Virus record (IMG/VR): IMGVR_UViG_3300033144_002037
Coordinates: 1 to 47,233 of that record
Direction: 5' to 3' (one strand)
Length of the DNA stretch: 47,233 bases
Source of the DNA: a virus
The translations under genes were made by a program, and so were the position numbers. Below, piece after piece: positions 24,265 through 33,549 of this stretch (the stretch's first letter is position 1; each line of letters opens with the position of its first letter). The notes under the pieces are model-generated. The model had not been told where the DNA came from. It saw only the letters and a list, made by a program, of their open reading frames with translations, and ran no database searches.

Positions 24265-25626
24265 ATGGCAAATCTAAGCTTAGGGTATCCGCCCTTAAAT
24301 CTTGGCGGAGGTAATAGTATGATGAGCTTCCTGGCAAGGATAAAAGCAGCTAAGATGAAGTTTCTACCAAGAACAAGTAGTCGTGGTAGGAGAAGCAGCA
24401 GTGGTGGTCGAGATTCAGAGCTTGCTGATGCTATATCTGTGAGCAAACATAACCTCGAGCTCGAGAAGTTTGATTATGAGCAGGAACAAGACGAGATTGC
24501 TGGGCAGAGAACAGACCGACAGTTTGCCTTCGATGTACAGAAGGAGGGGAGGCAAGAAGCTGACTCAGACTTCAAGGAGATGAAGTATGCTGAGGACAGA
24601 GAAAAAGCATTCTTGTATAAAATGATTGATCTACATACTGCTGCTGGGAAGAATGATAATGTAGCTTTCCAGAGGAATATCGAAGAGCAGATGATGAGAT
24701 ACCCAGGATCGCTAAGTCCTGAGGGAAGAGCACTCGCTATGTCGGTTTTGCGAACTGGTCCGTTTAGTGAGGTTGCACAGAAAGTACGGCGGTTTGAGGA
24801 AACAAACCCAAGACAGTCAATAACTGCTGACCCAGAGACAGAACCGCACGCTTGGGCTAAACAAGTAACATATGATAAGAACTGGCTCGCGGATAGAAGT
24901 GGTATTGCAACGGGTACTCGCCCAACTGTTCAGCCTCTTGAGTCAGTAGGGGAAGGGATATATTTGTCTACCGAGAATGGTGGTCAGATTGTAACCGAGG
25001 AGTTGCTTGGACTTAAGGATATGGCGAAGGCTGGAAATATTCCACTACTGAAGCTGCTTACAGATGGAGGGTTTTATGCAAGCTCTCGCACAGTAACCAC
25101 TGGTGGTATTGAGCGTACTGTTGCAAACTTTACAGACCTTAAGGGAAATGTAACCGCCAGAGATATTTCCGAGAAGCGACTTCCAGAGAATAAAGAGCTA
25201 CATAATTTTATTTCTCAGTGGGGTGGTTGGGAAGATCTAAGCAATGAGGACAGGGAGAAACGCCAAGGATCTCCGGTAGCAGAAGTAAAGAGACGACAGG
25301 AACGTGGTGATAACTGGCCCCAAATCTCTGCGGAATACTTCAAGCCAAGGTATGCAATGAACCTTATTCATTTGGCTGAAGAGCCAGCTGATTGGACAGA
25401 CTGGCCGGTGGTAAACTGGTTTACAGAGGATCGAGATTTAGGGAAACTAATCGCTCGTCCTGGAGACTTGGTTGACATACAGGGCACGATGGTGTACTAT
25501 GACACGGTTGAGGACCAAGTTTATAATGAGTTCAATGGCAGAGCATTGGGTGACCTTCAAACTGCAACAGAGTATTTGAGGTTGGTAAGAGCAAAACGAA
25601 GAGAAGAATCAGGTGGAACTTTCTAA
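24265..25626 (+). CDS. Internal virion/ejection protein candidate
   Basis: A 453-aa protein. The N terminus is basic and Ser/Arg-rich (RTSSRGRRSSSGGR, about 37-50), followed by a coiled coil near 60-110 (SKHNLELEKFDYEQEQDE) and a mixed C-terminal half. AAGGAGAG lies 7 nt upstream. It shares the heptad style (ARQF/RQFAFD) with the preceding gene, suggesting that the two interact. No enzymatic motif seen. Confidence 0.5.
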   Translation: MANLSLGYPPLNLGGGNSMMSFLARIKAAKMKFLPRTSSRGRRSSSGGRDSELADAISVSKHNLELEKFDYEQEQDEIAGQRTDRQFAFDVQKEGRQEADSDFKEMKYAEDREKAFLYKMIDLHTAAGKNDNVAFQRNIEEQMMRYPGSLSPEGRALAMSVLRTGPFSEVAQKVRRFEETNPRQSITADPETEPHAWAKQVTYDKNWLADRSGIATGTRPTVQPLESVGEGIYLSTENGGQIVTEELLGLKDMAKAGNIPLLKLLTDGGFYASSRTVTTGGIERTVANFTDLKGNVTARDISEKRLPENKELHNFISQWGGWEDLSNEDREKRQGSPVAEVKRRQERGDNWPQISAEYFKPRYAMNLIHLAEEPADWTDWPVVNWFTEDRDLGKLIARPGDLVDIQGTMVYYDTVEDQVYNEFNGRALGDLQTATEYLRLVRAKRREESGGTF

Positions 25627-25639
25627 AGGAGAATAACCT

Positions 25640-28600
25640 GTGGCTGAGATAAACTTAAATGAATTCAACTTCGCGGATGAACAATCCGAGGATGAGTTCA
25701 ATGAACGAACCGATCAAGTGGAACAGGGAATAGATCTGAGTGAGTTTAACTTTAGAGGAGAGGCTGGTAAAGCTCCACTTGGAAAGAGAAAGCTCCCCTT
25801 TCAGGAACAGTTTGACAAGTTCCCGATACCGTATCAGACTGTCGGACCACTCTGGTTTGCTGATAAGTTGTGGCAGAATCTGGACTTCATTCCCTTTGCG
25901 AAATATTTTCGTGAGGAAGATCGGGAAGAGTACTACGCTATGAGCCAAGGTGACCAAAACAAAGCTCTCGCAATGGAAACTCTCGGAGCAACACTTTGGT
26001 TAGGCGGAGGCTTGATTGCTAAAGGAGTTGGGAAGGGAGTCAAAGCAGGATATAATCTAACCAAGCGAGGATTACTTGGACTTAAACAGACTCCTAAGAT
26101 GGCACCAATCGAGGATATTGGTCGATGGACAAGCCAAAACTATCTAAAGGTTGCAGGGAAATTCTTGACTAAGGATATAGGACTAAAGAACGTAGAGGCT
26201 CAAGCAGTTGTCGGAGCCCTGCATGGGAAAGGAACCATGCTCAAGGATGCAGTTGTCAATGCTATGGGGAAGCCAAGCCAAAGATTCCTCGATATGATTG
26301 AGAATATACCCGGCCAGCCTTATGTGCAATATCGACTTCGGAAGGATGTTCTTCGAGGACTGGCTGACTACTCTCCCGAGACGGTAAGAAATCGTCACCT
26401 AATAAAAGAGTTCGGCCAAGCAGTGAGGAAACAACGTATCTTCGGGAAGGGTAAGATCGACGCTACACACGTTGAGACCATTTACAAAGCAGAGGCCCAC
26501 CGGTTCTACGGAAAGCTCGGTGCAAGAGGTAAGACTTTTGCTACCGCAACAGATAAAGAGTTAGTTAATTTTACCGACGACATACTCAAGAATCCAATCG
26601 GCCTCAAGTCTGTGGTTCAAATGACGAGACCAGTAGTCGCCCATCTCTTTCGACCTATTCGCCAAGTGTTTGGTTATGGTGACGACTTGATGGGAACCTA
26701 CCGATTTATCTACAAGCCAGTCAAAGACGCACTCGGAAGAACCAACGTCTACACTGGAGAGAAGGTTGCTGAACTCCAGAAGATGCTGATCGAACGAGGG
26801 TTTATGAAGACCACCAAGGGAGGTAGAGTTGTCCGAACTAAGCTGTTCACTAAAGATGTAGCAGATGCCTCGGCTAAGGTTATGAGTCAGGTAGACGATT
26901 GGATGGGACAGATAGCGAAAGCAGAAGACCCGAGACAAGTAGCGATACTCAGAGAGAAGATAGCCAATGTCTTCGACGGAGTAGCTTCCGGAGTTGATAA
27001 GACAACCGTAGGAAGATTGGTTGATGTCACACGTTCTCATTGGGATAAGCTCTATGCAGAACGGTTTGTTTGGAAACTCGGAGACGTGTTTGAAAAAGCA
27101 GGATTGAATACTGTTGGCCGAGGGATGAGTGAGAAGTTCATGGAGACAGTCAGCTCTAAGATCAGATTCGCTTTCTCGAGTAAAGCAGGCTTCGGGTCAG
27201 ATAAAAAGCTCGCTGAGATCAACAAGGTATTTGATGAGGTTAAGGGAATGCTCACCCAACAAAAGCGTAACCCTGTGGCAAGTTGGTTCCAAGACCGAGG
27301 AGAGGCTACGTTTCGTAATGGGAGGAAGCTCAAGGACGGGAAGTTTGAGCAAGTCCACTGGATGGATGATCTGGCTAAGGAGTTTAAGCTATCGGACAAG
27401 GGACAATTCTTTCAATACCTTGAAAACTATATGCCCAGATTAGGGGAAAGGGGAGCTCGTGCCACAGAAGAAATCTTTGGTACTATTGGTGGCAAACTCA
27501 GAACTTTCTACACGAGAGCAAGAGTTGCTGAAGCTGGCCCAGCAAAGAGGCTGGAATTTGAGAACCTTATACATAGTCGAATTCGAGCGCAAGCCAAAGA
27601 GATGTTCTTACATCAGGACCTACAGAAAGTTGCTCAGTTCGCAAAGGGACTCCCTCAAGAATGGAAGAATATAGTAGAGCAATGGTATGCGAGAATTCTT
27701 AATCTACCCGCGAGAGGAGATGTGTGGGCAGGGAAAATGCTCGAGCACTCGGTAGGGAATCTCCAAAGAGCCTTCGGTGGAACTGGACTGTGGGACCCAT
27801 TCCGAGTAATGCGATTAAGCCAGAACATAAATGATCTAACCTATATGGGATTCCTTGGGTTCAAACCATTCTCAGCAATGAGAAACTTGTTTCAACCATT
27901 GCTACTCGTGCCTGCAGATATGGGTGGGCTAAAGAATATTCAACACTTGGCAAAAGGCTATAAGATTGGGTTCTCTGAGGTAGGAAGAAAATACCTTAAG
28001 TCAATCGGAATAATAACTGACTATGCACCTGAGCTAAGACGAACCCCAAAGATTTTTAAGTTCGGAAAAAAGATCGGGAAGGTTGATGTTCCATCTAAGG
28101 AAGAAGTACGAGACGTGTCGATGTGGCTCTTCCAGAATAGTGATAGGTGGAATAGATATGTCACTGGTGGAGCGGCAATGAGTAAATGGGAGAGCGTATT
28201 CGCCAAGTCTGGGTTAAAAAATATCAAACCTGACGCATTTCTTAATCCAACGAAACGAGTTCAACGAATGGTTGACAACTTCATGGAGAAAGTAGGTGCT
28301 AATGGACGTCATCCTTGGATGAAGAGTGAGTTAGAGAGTACATTGAAAGCTGGAAGGTTTGATGATGCCAAAGCTACGTTTATTCGTGATGTAGTAGGGG
28401 ATACTCAATTCCTCTATGGAGGTACTGATGCACCCCTCGTGACTCATATCTTCGGAGCTCCAGGAAGGACTGCAACAATCTTTCAATCTTGGTGGATGAA
28501 CTATGGAACCCTCATGCACAAGTGGATGACCCAAGGATACGCAGATAAAAAGCTACAAGGTGTTATGGCTTGGATGATACCACAGGCTATAGGCTATACT

Positions 28601-28924
28601 GCTATGCGTGAGTTGTGGGGAACCCAAACTGCAAGAAGATCAACACTCCTCGGACCATTCCCAATGGGGGCAGAAGGAATTCCTTGGCCACCTATGTGGG
28701 AGCCGATAGTGAAACTCGGATTGATTGCTACTGAGATGGGTGGAGTAGCTGTCGGAGCAAGTGAACCAAAAGATGTAGGTCGACGAATCAAAGCTCTCGG
28801 TTGGACAGCGGTAGCATTTGCCCCAGGTGGGCTGCAGCTTAAGCAATTCATCAGAGGTGGAATGAAAGAAGGAGGTAAAGGAGTTGGTAAAGCAGTCATT
28901 CGCTGGAGTCCTCCGGAGAGGTAG
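25640..28924 (+). CDS. Large internal virion protein
   Basis: A 1094-aa protein, the largest in the window, starting with GTG at 25640 (AAAGGAG 9 nt upstream). The N terminus has two related short motifs (INLNEFNFADEQ and IDLSEFNFRGE) about 27 residues apart. The rest is helical and basic, with a hydrophobic stretch near 970-1000 and another near 1040-1070. No transglycosylase Glu motif or MuF motif is evident. Size and terminal position fit the ejected core proteins of podo-like phages. Its 3' end overlaps the convergent gene by 29 bp. Confidence 0.55.
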   Translation: MAEINLNEFNFADEQSEDEFNERTDQVEQGIDLSEFNFRGEAGKAPLGKRKLPFQEQFDKFPIPYQTVGPLWFADKLWQNLDFIPFAKYFREEDREEYYAMSQGDQNKALAMETLGATLWLGGGLIAKGVGKGVKAGYNLTKRGLLGLKQTPKMAPIEDIGRWTSQNYLKVAGKFLTKDIGLKNVEAQAVVGALHGKGTMLKDAVVNAMGKPSQRFLDMIENIPGQPYVQYRLRKDVLRGLADYSPETVRNRHLIKEFGQAVRKQRIFGKGKIDATHVETIYKAEAHRFYGKLGARGKTFATATDKELVNFTDDILKNPIGLKSVVQMTRPVVAHLFRPIRQVFGYGDDLMGTYRFIYKPVKDALGRTNVYTGEKVAELQKMLIERGFMKTTKGGRVVRTKLFTKDVADASAKVMSQVDDWMGQIAKAEDPRQVAILREKIANVFDGVASGVDKTTVGRLVDVTRSHWDKLYAERFVWKLGDVFEKAGLNTVGRGMSEKFMETVSSKIRFAFSSKAGFGSDKKLAEINKVFDEVKGMLTQQKRNPVASWFQDRGEATFRNGRKLKDGKFEQVHWMDDLAKEFKLSDKGQFFQYLENYMPRLGERGARATEEIFGTIGGKLRTFYTRARVAEAGPAKRLEFENLIHSRIRAQAKEMFLHQDLQKVAQFAKGLPQEWKNIVEQWYARILNLPARGDVWAGKMLEHSVGNLQRAFGGTGLWDPFRVMRLSQNINDLTYMGFLGFKPFSAMRNLFQPLLLVPADMGGLKNIQHLAKGYKIGFSEVGRKYLKSIGIITDYAPELRRTPKIFKFGKKIGKVDVPSKEEVRDVSMWLFQNSDRWNRYVTGGAAMSKWESVFAKSGLKNIKPDAFLNPTKRVQRMVDNFMEKVGANGRHPWMKSELESTLKAGRFDDAKATFIRDVVGDTQFLYGGTDAPLVTHIFGAPGRTATIFQSWWMNYGTLMHKWMTQGYADKKLQGVMAWMIPQAIGYTAMRELWGTQTARRSTLLGPFPMGAEGIPWPPMWEPIVKLGLIATEMGGVAVGASEPKDVGRRIKALGWTAVAFAPGGLQLKQFIRGGMKEGGKGVGKAVIRWSPPER

Positions 28925-29228
28925 AACAACCTTCATCGGCATCAGTATCGGTAGCTTCATCGGTAGCTTCATCTTTTTCCCATACAGCCTTATACCGCTT
29001 TCGCTCATCTATAAACCAAATCTCACCCTCAGGAACCTCGTCCGAAGCGATAACAGGTATCTTGTCCCGAGTTGCGGGATTCGAGTTAAGATGTCTCGCC
29101 CTCGCATCATCCATAAACACTGTGTCAAGAAGCTCAAGAGTAGAAGAACGTTGCTTCTCAAGAAGGACGACTCGACGATTAAGGTTTTCTATCATATCAA
29201 GTAGTTGGTCAAATCTTCTTTCAGCCAT
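28896..29228 (-). CDS. Small coiled-coil acidic protein at the end of the leftward block
   Basis: A 110-aa protein, last gene of the leftward block. Residues 5-33 form a short coiled coil (FDQLLDMIENLNRRVVLLEK); the C terminus is very acidic and Asp/Glu/Ser/Thr-rich. AAGGAG lies 9 nt upstream, and the ATG is in a TAATG junction with the helicase-like gene. Function unknown. Confidence 0.55.
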   Translation of the reverse strand: MAERRFDQLLDMIENLNRRVVLLEKQRSSTLELLDTVFMDDARARHLNSNPATRDKIPVIASDEVPEGEIWFIDERKRYKAVWEKDEATDEATDTDADEGCSTSPEDSSE

Positions 29229-30541
29229 TAGCCTTTCTCCTTTTCACTCGATTCGTTCATCGTTTGAACCGATTTAGTTGGATTAAGAATCTTTAGTGGG
29301 GAACGACGCTTACCACCTTGGTCAGTTGAACTTCCACCTAACCACTTAATCTTCTGATACTGTGGAGCACCAAACTGGTCGATAACCTTCCCGATTTGAA
29401 CCGTCCCCATACCTTCGATTGTGTCGAGAACCAGCATTAGCTCCGGTTTGTTTGTATCACGGAAGTTGATTGCGAGCAAATCTCTGAACTCTATCTCCCC
29501 ATGGATACGTAATTGAGTAATAATCTTCTCAGTATCAACTGAGGTCTTCGACCGACCATGACCTTCGAACGCAGAACTCGCTGTCCGGAGAGCCTCTTGG
29601 TTGAGCTTAATACCCTTCTCAATGTCGCCAAGTGAAATGACCAGCTCGTCGGAATAAGCGATGTGGATAGCCATAGCAGCCTTGATTGCTTGGACATGGA
29701 TACGGGAGAGGTTTCCACGCAGTCGCCTATCTTTGAGGTTCTTAGTCTGCTGCTCAAGTGTCATATACCAGGCTTCATAGTACTCATAAGCATCTGGACC
29801 CCAGGAGAACTCACCGATGAGATTAGTTTTGATATTCTTTAGATCATGCTTGAGTCGAGCGTAAAGTTTTGGGTCTGGTTCCGGTGGTTGGGCAAGCCAC
29901 TTGTATTTATCTGCAGCGGTAACGACGATGAGTCGAGTAGTAAACCCACCACCTATCGCTTGCTCTGGCATATTCTCGGCTATCCAACCAGGGGTAGTCG
30001 CAAAGAATCCGTTAATACAGAGGTTACGAAGAATATCTTCGCCCTCACCTGAGGTCTCGTACTTCCACGAGTCATGGGAATCCCACAAATCAGTGAGTGC
30101 GTCAATCATAGCCTTGGGGTCGACAGCAACAAACGAGCCAAATTCCTTACTGACTATCGTCATAGAGCTATGCAGAATGGGCGGCGAAGGAGTATTGCCT
30201 ATCTGGGGTGGGCGGAACATCTGGGTACCACGGACTTTGTCGAGAGCTTTGGTTAGCGCACGCTTCGTTGGAGAGTCAGCGAAGAGAGGAATGTCGATCT
30301 CTTTGAGTACGTCTTCGGAGAATTCGAGGGGAGATGCTTTCCGGCACTCACCAGGGGGTGCGACTAAGATGATATACATATTCGGGTAGAGCTTTTTGCG
30401 TCCCCAGGGTAGCCACACCTTACGTTGCACAGCTGAGGCAATAGTTGAGATCCCTCCCCAAAGCCAGAAGTGACGAGGAGTCTCGGTTTCTTCTACATAG
30501 TCGAGCAATGTCCATAACCAGTCTTCACATTTACGAGCCAA
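29228..30541 (-). CDS. DUF3987-type helicase/primase candidate
   Basis: A 437-aa protein from a TTG start (GAGGAGG 9 nt upstream; no better start exists). The N terminus (LLDYVEETETPRHFWLWGGISTIA, about 12-35) and the following YPNMYIILVAPPG match the DUF3987 family, phage proteins of helicase or primase-helicase type. The P-loop is non-canonical: APPGECRKAS in place of GxxGxGKS/T. An Asp/Glu-containing strand (SMTIVSKEFGSF, about 124-135) is the Walker B candidate. A winged-helix-like segment lies at about 330-400. It follows the polymerase, so a replication role is likely. A palindrome overlaps its last codons. Confidence 0.6.
   Translation of the reverse strand: MARKCEDWLWTLLDYVEETETPRHFWLWGGISTIASAVQRKVWLPWGRKKLYPNMYIILVAPPGECRKASPLEFSEDVLKEIDIPLFADSPTKRALTKALDKVRGTQMFRPPQIGNTPSPPILHSSMTIVSKEFGSFVAVDPKAMIDALTDLWDSHDSWKYETSGEGEDILRNLCINGFFATTPGWIAENMPEQAIGGGFTTRLIVVTAADKYKWLAQPPEPDPKLYARLKHDLKNIKTNLIGEFSWGPDAYEYYEAWYMTLEQQTKNLKDRRLRGNLSRIHVQAIKAAMAIHIAYSDELVISLGDIEKGIKLNQEALRTASSAFEGHGRSKTSVDTEKIITQLRIHGEIEFRDLLAINFRDTNKPELMLVLDTIEGMGTVQIGKVIDQFGAPQYQKIKWLGGSSTDQGGKRRSPLKILNPTKSVQTMNESSEKEKG
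29254..29270. promoter_or_regulatory. Dispersed palindrome near the end of the helicase-like gene
   Basis: CGTTCATCGTTTGAACC inside the symmetry CTCGATT...GATTTAG. It is translated in the C terminus of the DUF3987-type gene and lies about 25 bp upstream of the last leftward gene. Confidence 0.6.
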
Positions 30542-30773
30542 GGGATAAGCCCTCCTCTGAGTCTATCGCAATGAGCCTACGTGTTGGGGTACAAGTAATT
30601 GATACTCGGGCCTTCCCAAGGAAGTCCTCAACATCAAAGTGAGGACACCACTCACCACACTGGACAGATTGAGGAGCGAATGGACAATATAAATGCTGGA
30701 AGTATTCAGGGTTAGTAAATTGTGCTCGCCTTATAAATACTTGTGAGCTGGTGGTTGTAAGTTTATACTTCAT
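30531..30773 (-). CDS. Small Cys-containing protein between polymerase and helicase genes
   Basis: An 80-aa protein with AAGGAG 8 nt upstream and an ATGA junction with the polymerase stop. It contains five Cys, among them YCPF, QCGEWCPH and ITCTP, near residues 30-60, a possible metal site. The 3' end overlaps the TTG start of the helicase-like gene by 11 nt. A replication accessory role is suggested only by position. Confidence 0.55.
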   Translation of the reverse strand: MKYKLTTTSSQVFIRRAQFTNPEYFQHLYCPFAPQSVQCGEWCPHFDVEDFLGKARVSITCTPTRRLIAIDSEEGLSLGS

Positions 30774-33286
30774 TGGTAATCTCCTTTGATCTCCTTTAGC
30801 TCTCCCCAATTTGGACCAGTCTTGAAGTCACAGGGGATGGTGAGACTTCGACCATGAATGATTAGTGGACGTTCCATAGCTGAGCGAATGTCAATGATCG
30901 CTCGTGGAATGTCCTCGGGTTTAAGTTGAACAATAACTTCATCATGAATGTTGAGGAGTAGTTCCACGTATGGGAGCCGAGTATGGATTTCCTGTGCAGC
31001 GTCTTGGAGGATTCGCCCAACAGTATTCTGAGGTGAGAAGGCATAGAACGCTCGGTAGGTGTCATCATTGAGTCGAGCCTGACAGAGTCTCTTGTCACCA
31101 ATCGAGGAGATCAGGTATCGGTCAGCCTGGAGCTTCTCACGAATCTTACGCTTCCACTCTGCGAGCATTGGGTCTTTAGACTTAGCACCGGCAAGGATGT
31201 CTCGACAGGTCGAGAAGGGTAAATGGAAGCCAAAGCTGATTAGACTTGCTTGGAACTTATAAGGTCCCTCGTCATAGTTGGTTGCGTGTCGAGTAGTCTT
31301 ACTTAAGTCTCGGTACTCTTTATGAGTATGCTCAACACTTGTATATCTATCAGTAAAAGTTCCATCTTTAGCTAAATATTTAGTATCTTTAGGTATATCA
31401 AAAATATCCTTGGCATATTCCCAGTGAACATCAAGAGACCCATCAAGGAACAACTCGATCTTGGCGAGGTCCTCTGCTTCCCAGGCTACCACCATAGCCT
31501 CAGCTTGTCGAAGATCCGAGGCAAGGAAGACCATACCTTCGTCTGCAATGAATAGCTTCCTAACCATCCGACCCTCCTCAGAGCGCACGGGGATATTTTG
31601 GAGGTTACTTCCTGCCTGCTTCTTCTTATCAAAATCGAAGACGAACGGAGAACCCGACGAGTTAGTACGCCAAGTTGAAACCCACCCATACGCAGTCCGA
31701 ACTCGTCCATCTGTGTCTATTTGCATAGCGGTATAGGTTTGCGAGAGCTTGGCAAACTTTTGGTAGTCGATGATGTGCTTAACTATCTCACCCTGGAAGG
31801 CCGTCGGTGGATACTCTTTGTGGAGCTTCTGCAGAGCTTCTTTGTCAGTAGTAACCTTGTGGGTGTCACGACTGTAGTGAAGTTTGAGACCGAGATAACC
31901 GTAAAGAAGTCTCGACTTTTGATCAGTTGAGTTAAGGTTATAGACTCCCTCACATTTGAGATTAACTTGTTCTTGGTGGAACCGTGACTTATGGAGAAAG
32001 TCTGTGGCCAAATGCTCTTTGGCATTAACATTAATCTTCACCCCACGGAGAGTCATAGCAAGATGCGCAGGGAACACAGAGAGCGTACGTTCGTAATTCT
32101 GAGAGGTGCCGAGTTCTCGCCCATCACGCCTGATAATAGGGAGAACTTCTTTAGTCACACAGCAATCCCGCCCGTTATAGACTCCCTCAGCGTTGTCAGA
32201 CGACCGCTTCCCGAAGTGAACCTTACCATCGTCCTTATAGTACGGCTCCCACGTGTAGATAGACGCAAGGTTAGCAAGTCCCATATTGATGTAGGGATAG
32301 TTTGATTGGTGAGCCCACATGGTGTCCTCGAAGGTACCGGGGGCAAGGCGTAGGCCATAGTAACGACCGAGAACAGCTAAGTCATACCCTCCATTCTGGA
32401 ATATCTTCTTAGCAGGACAGAGAAAATACTGAGAGATTGCGACAAGTATCTTCGCGTGAAGGTTCTCTGGCCAGGCAAATCCACCTCCACGGATAAAGTA
32501 AATAGTATGGGAGATCTCTGGTGATGGAGAGAACCCTATCATCCAAACGATGGGACCAGTGACATCAGGGAGAGTCTCGATATCGACAGAACAGTCAGTA
32601 GAGTTTCGTGTGAACTGCTCAAGAGTCTGTATTGTTTGCTCGAATGACATATTGATCTCGAAGGTACGAGGCGGTCGGTGGAACTCACGGGAATGAGATT
32701 GCTCAAGCACTCGGTCAAGATCAAGAAGAAAGGTAGGTAGAAGGTTGAGCGCTCGCTTCTTTTTCTCACCAGTAAGCTTACGCTCTCGCATCTCCTGCTG
32801 TGACCGATTAACGGCTGAGGGATGATTCATCGGATACACTTTGAACCCCTCGACGAGAGTACAGGGTAAGACACTCCCTCGCCATTTGGTAATCCTCGAC
32901 CGACCAGTTAACGCACGGAGTGCTGTGGCACCCAAGGCGACGATCACATTGACTGACGAGGACTCATAGAGTGAGGTAAGCCGCTGCCTAAGCATCTCGA
33001 TGTGTTCCTCACCCTCCCAGGTAAGAAACTTATTCGACTTGTCACGGAAGAAATACCCTATGTTGTTCTTAGGTGGTCTCTGACAGAATACATTGTCGAG
33101 AATCACATCAGAGGTAATGATAGATTTTTGGGAAAAGCACCGCTTGAGAAGTTGACCAGCAGAGCCGATAAACGGACGACCTTCAAAGTCTTCTTCTTCA
33201 CCAGGTGCTTCACCCACGAAGCAGATACGGGAGGTATAGTCGCCCTCAGGTTGGACTATGTTAGTAGTAAGTCTATCGAGATTCAC
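30770..33286 (-). CDS. Uracil-DNA-glycosylase/DNA polymerase I fusion
   Basis: An 838-aa protein from a GTG start (GGAG 5 nt upstream; GTGA overlap with the upstream gene). Residues 20-195: family-4-like uracil-DNA glycosylase, with GEAPGEEEDFEGRPF (25-39), NVFCQRPP (65-72) and MNHPSAV (153-159). Only one of the four iron-sulfur Cys of that family remains (Cys68). Residues 230-380: 3'-5' exonuclease with DIE (235-237), NGGYD (298-302) and YNGRD (370-374). Residues 395-838: family A polymerase with motif A SDLRQAEA (Asp591), motif B RDLSKTTRHATNYDEG, and motif C IHDE (780-783). It replicates the phage genome; the fused glycosylase domain may guard against uracil. Whether that domain still cuts is unknown. 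Confidence 0.88.
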   Translation of the reverse strand: MNLDRLTTNIVQPEGDYTSRICFVGEAPGEEEDFEGRPFIGSAGQLLKRCFSQKSIITSDVILDNVFCQRPPKNNIGYFFRDKSNKFLTWEGEEHIEMLRQRLTSLYESSSVNVIVALGATALRALTGRSRITKWRGSVLPCTLVEGFKVYPMNHPSAVNRSQQEMRERKLTGEKKKRALNLLPTFLLDLDRVLEQSHSREFHRPPRTFEINMSFEQTIQTLEQFTRNSTDCSVDIETLPDVTGPIVWMIGFSPSPEISHTIYFIRGGGFAWPENLHAKILVAISQYFLCPAKKIFQNGGYDLAVLGRYYGLRLAPGTFEDTMWAHQSNYPYINMGLANLASIYTWEPYYKDDGKVHFGKRSSDNAEGVYNGRDCCVTKEVLPIIRRDGRELGTSQNYERTLSVFPAHLAMTLRGVKINVNAKEHLATDFLHKSRFHQEQVNLKCEGVYNLNSTDQKSRLLYGYLGLKLHYSRDTHKVTTDKEALQKLHKEYPPTAFQGEIVKHIIDYQKFAKLSQTYTAMQIDTDGRVRTAYGWVSTWRTNSSGSPFVFDFDKKKQAGSNLQNIPVRSEEGRMVRKLFIADEGMVFLASDLRQAEAMVVAWEAEDLAKIELFLDGSLDVHWEYAKDIFDIPKDTKYLAKDGTFTDRYTSVEHTHKEYRDLSKTTRHATNYDEGPYKFQASLISFGFHLPFSTCRDILAGAKSKDPMLAEWKRKIREKLQADRYLISSIGDKRLCQARLNDDTYRAFYAFSPQNTVGRILQDAAQEIHTRLPYVELLLNIHDEVIVQLKPEDIPRAIIDIRSAMERPLIIHGRSLTIPCDFKTGPNWGELKEIKGDYQ

Positions 33287-33504
33287 AATAACTCCTTTCC
33301 TGCTTGAATAACTGCCGGGTCTATGTGCAGAATACCATCTTCTGTTACAAATCCAGTAGTAAAGCAACGTCTGCTTGTGATTTTAACTTCAACTATATTT
33401 ATTGGATAGGTTCTACCCTCAAAGGTATAATTAATTCCACTCATACTTTTCAGAACAACACGCTTGATTAACCTTCGATGCTCCTCGATTGTGGATATCT
33501 CCAT
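33283..33504 (-). CDS. Small protein upstream of the polymerase
   Basis: A 73-aa protein. The ATG at 33504 has AAGGA 8 nt upstream; an ATG nine codons earlier lies within the palindrome. It is beta-rich with MSGINYTFEGRTYPINIVEV in the middle; no Cys cluster. The stop overlaps the polymerase GTG (GTGA), so expression is coupled. Function unknown. Confidence 0.55.
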   Translation of the reverse strand: MEISTIEEHRRLIKRVVLKSMSGINYTFEGRTYPINIVEVKITSRRCFTTGFVTEDGILHIDPAVIQAGKELL

Positions 33505-33524
33505 AACTTTTTCCTTTCTCGATT

Positions 33525-33541
33525 GGTTCATACGATGAACG
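33525..33541. promoter_or_regulatory. Dispersed palindrome upstream of the polymerase genes
   Basis: GGTTCATACGATGAACG with flank CTCGATT on one side, between the methyltransferase fusion and the 73-aa gene. Confidence 0.65.
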
Positions 33542-33549
33542 GTTATAGG

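Noticed and set aside
25640-28924. Lytic transglycosylase or MuF domain in the large internal protein
   Set aside because: No catalytic Glu motif (ES.F-type) or MuF signature could be found by eye.
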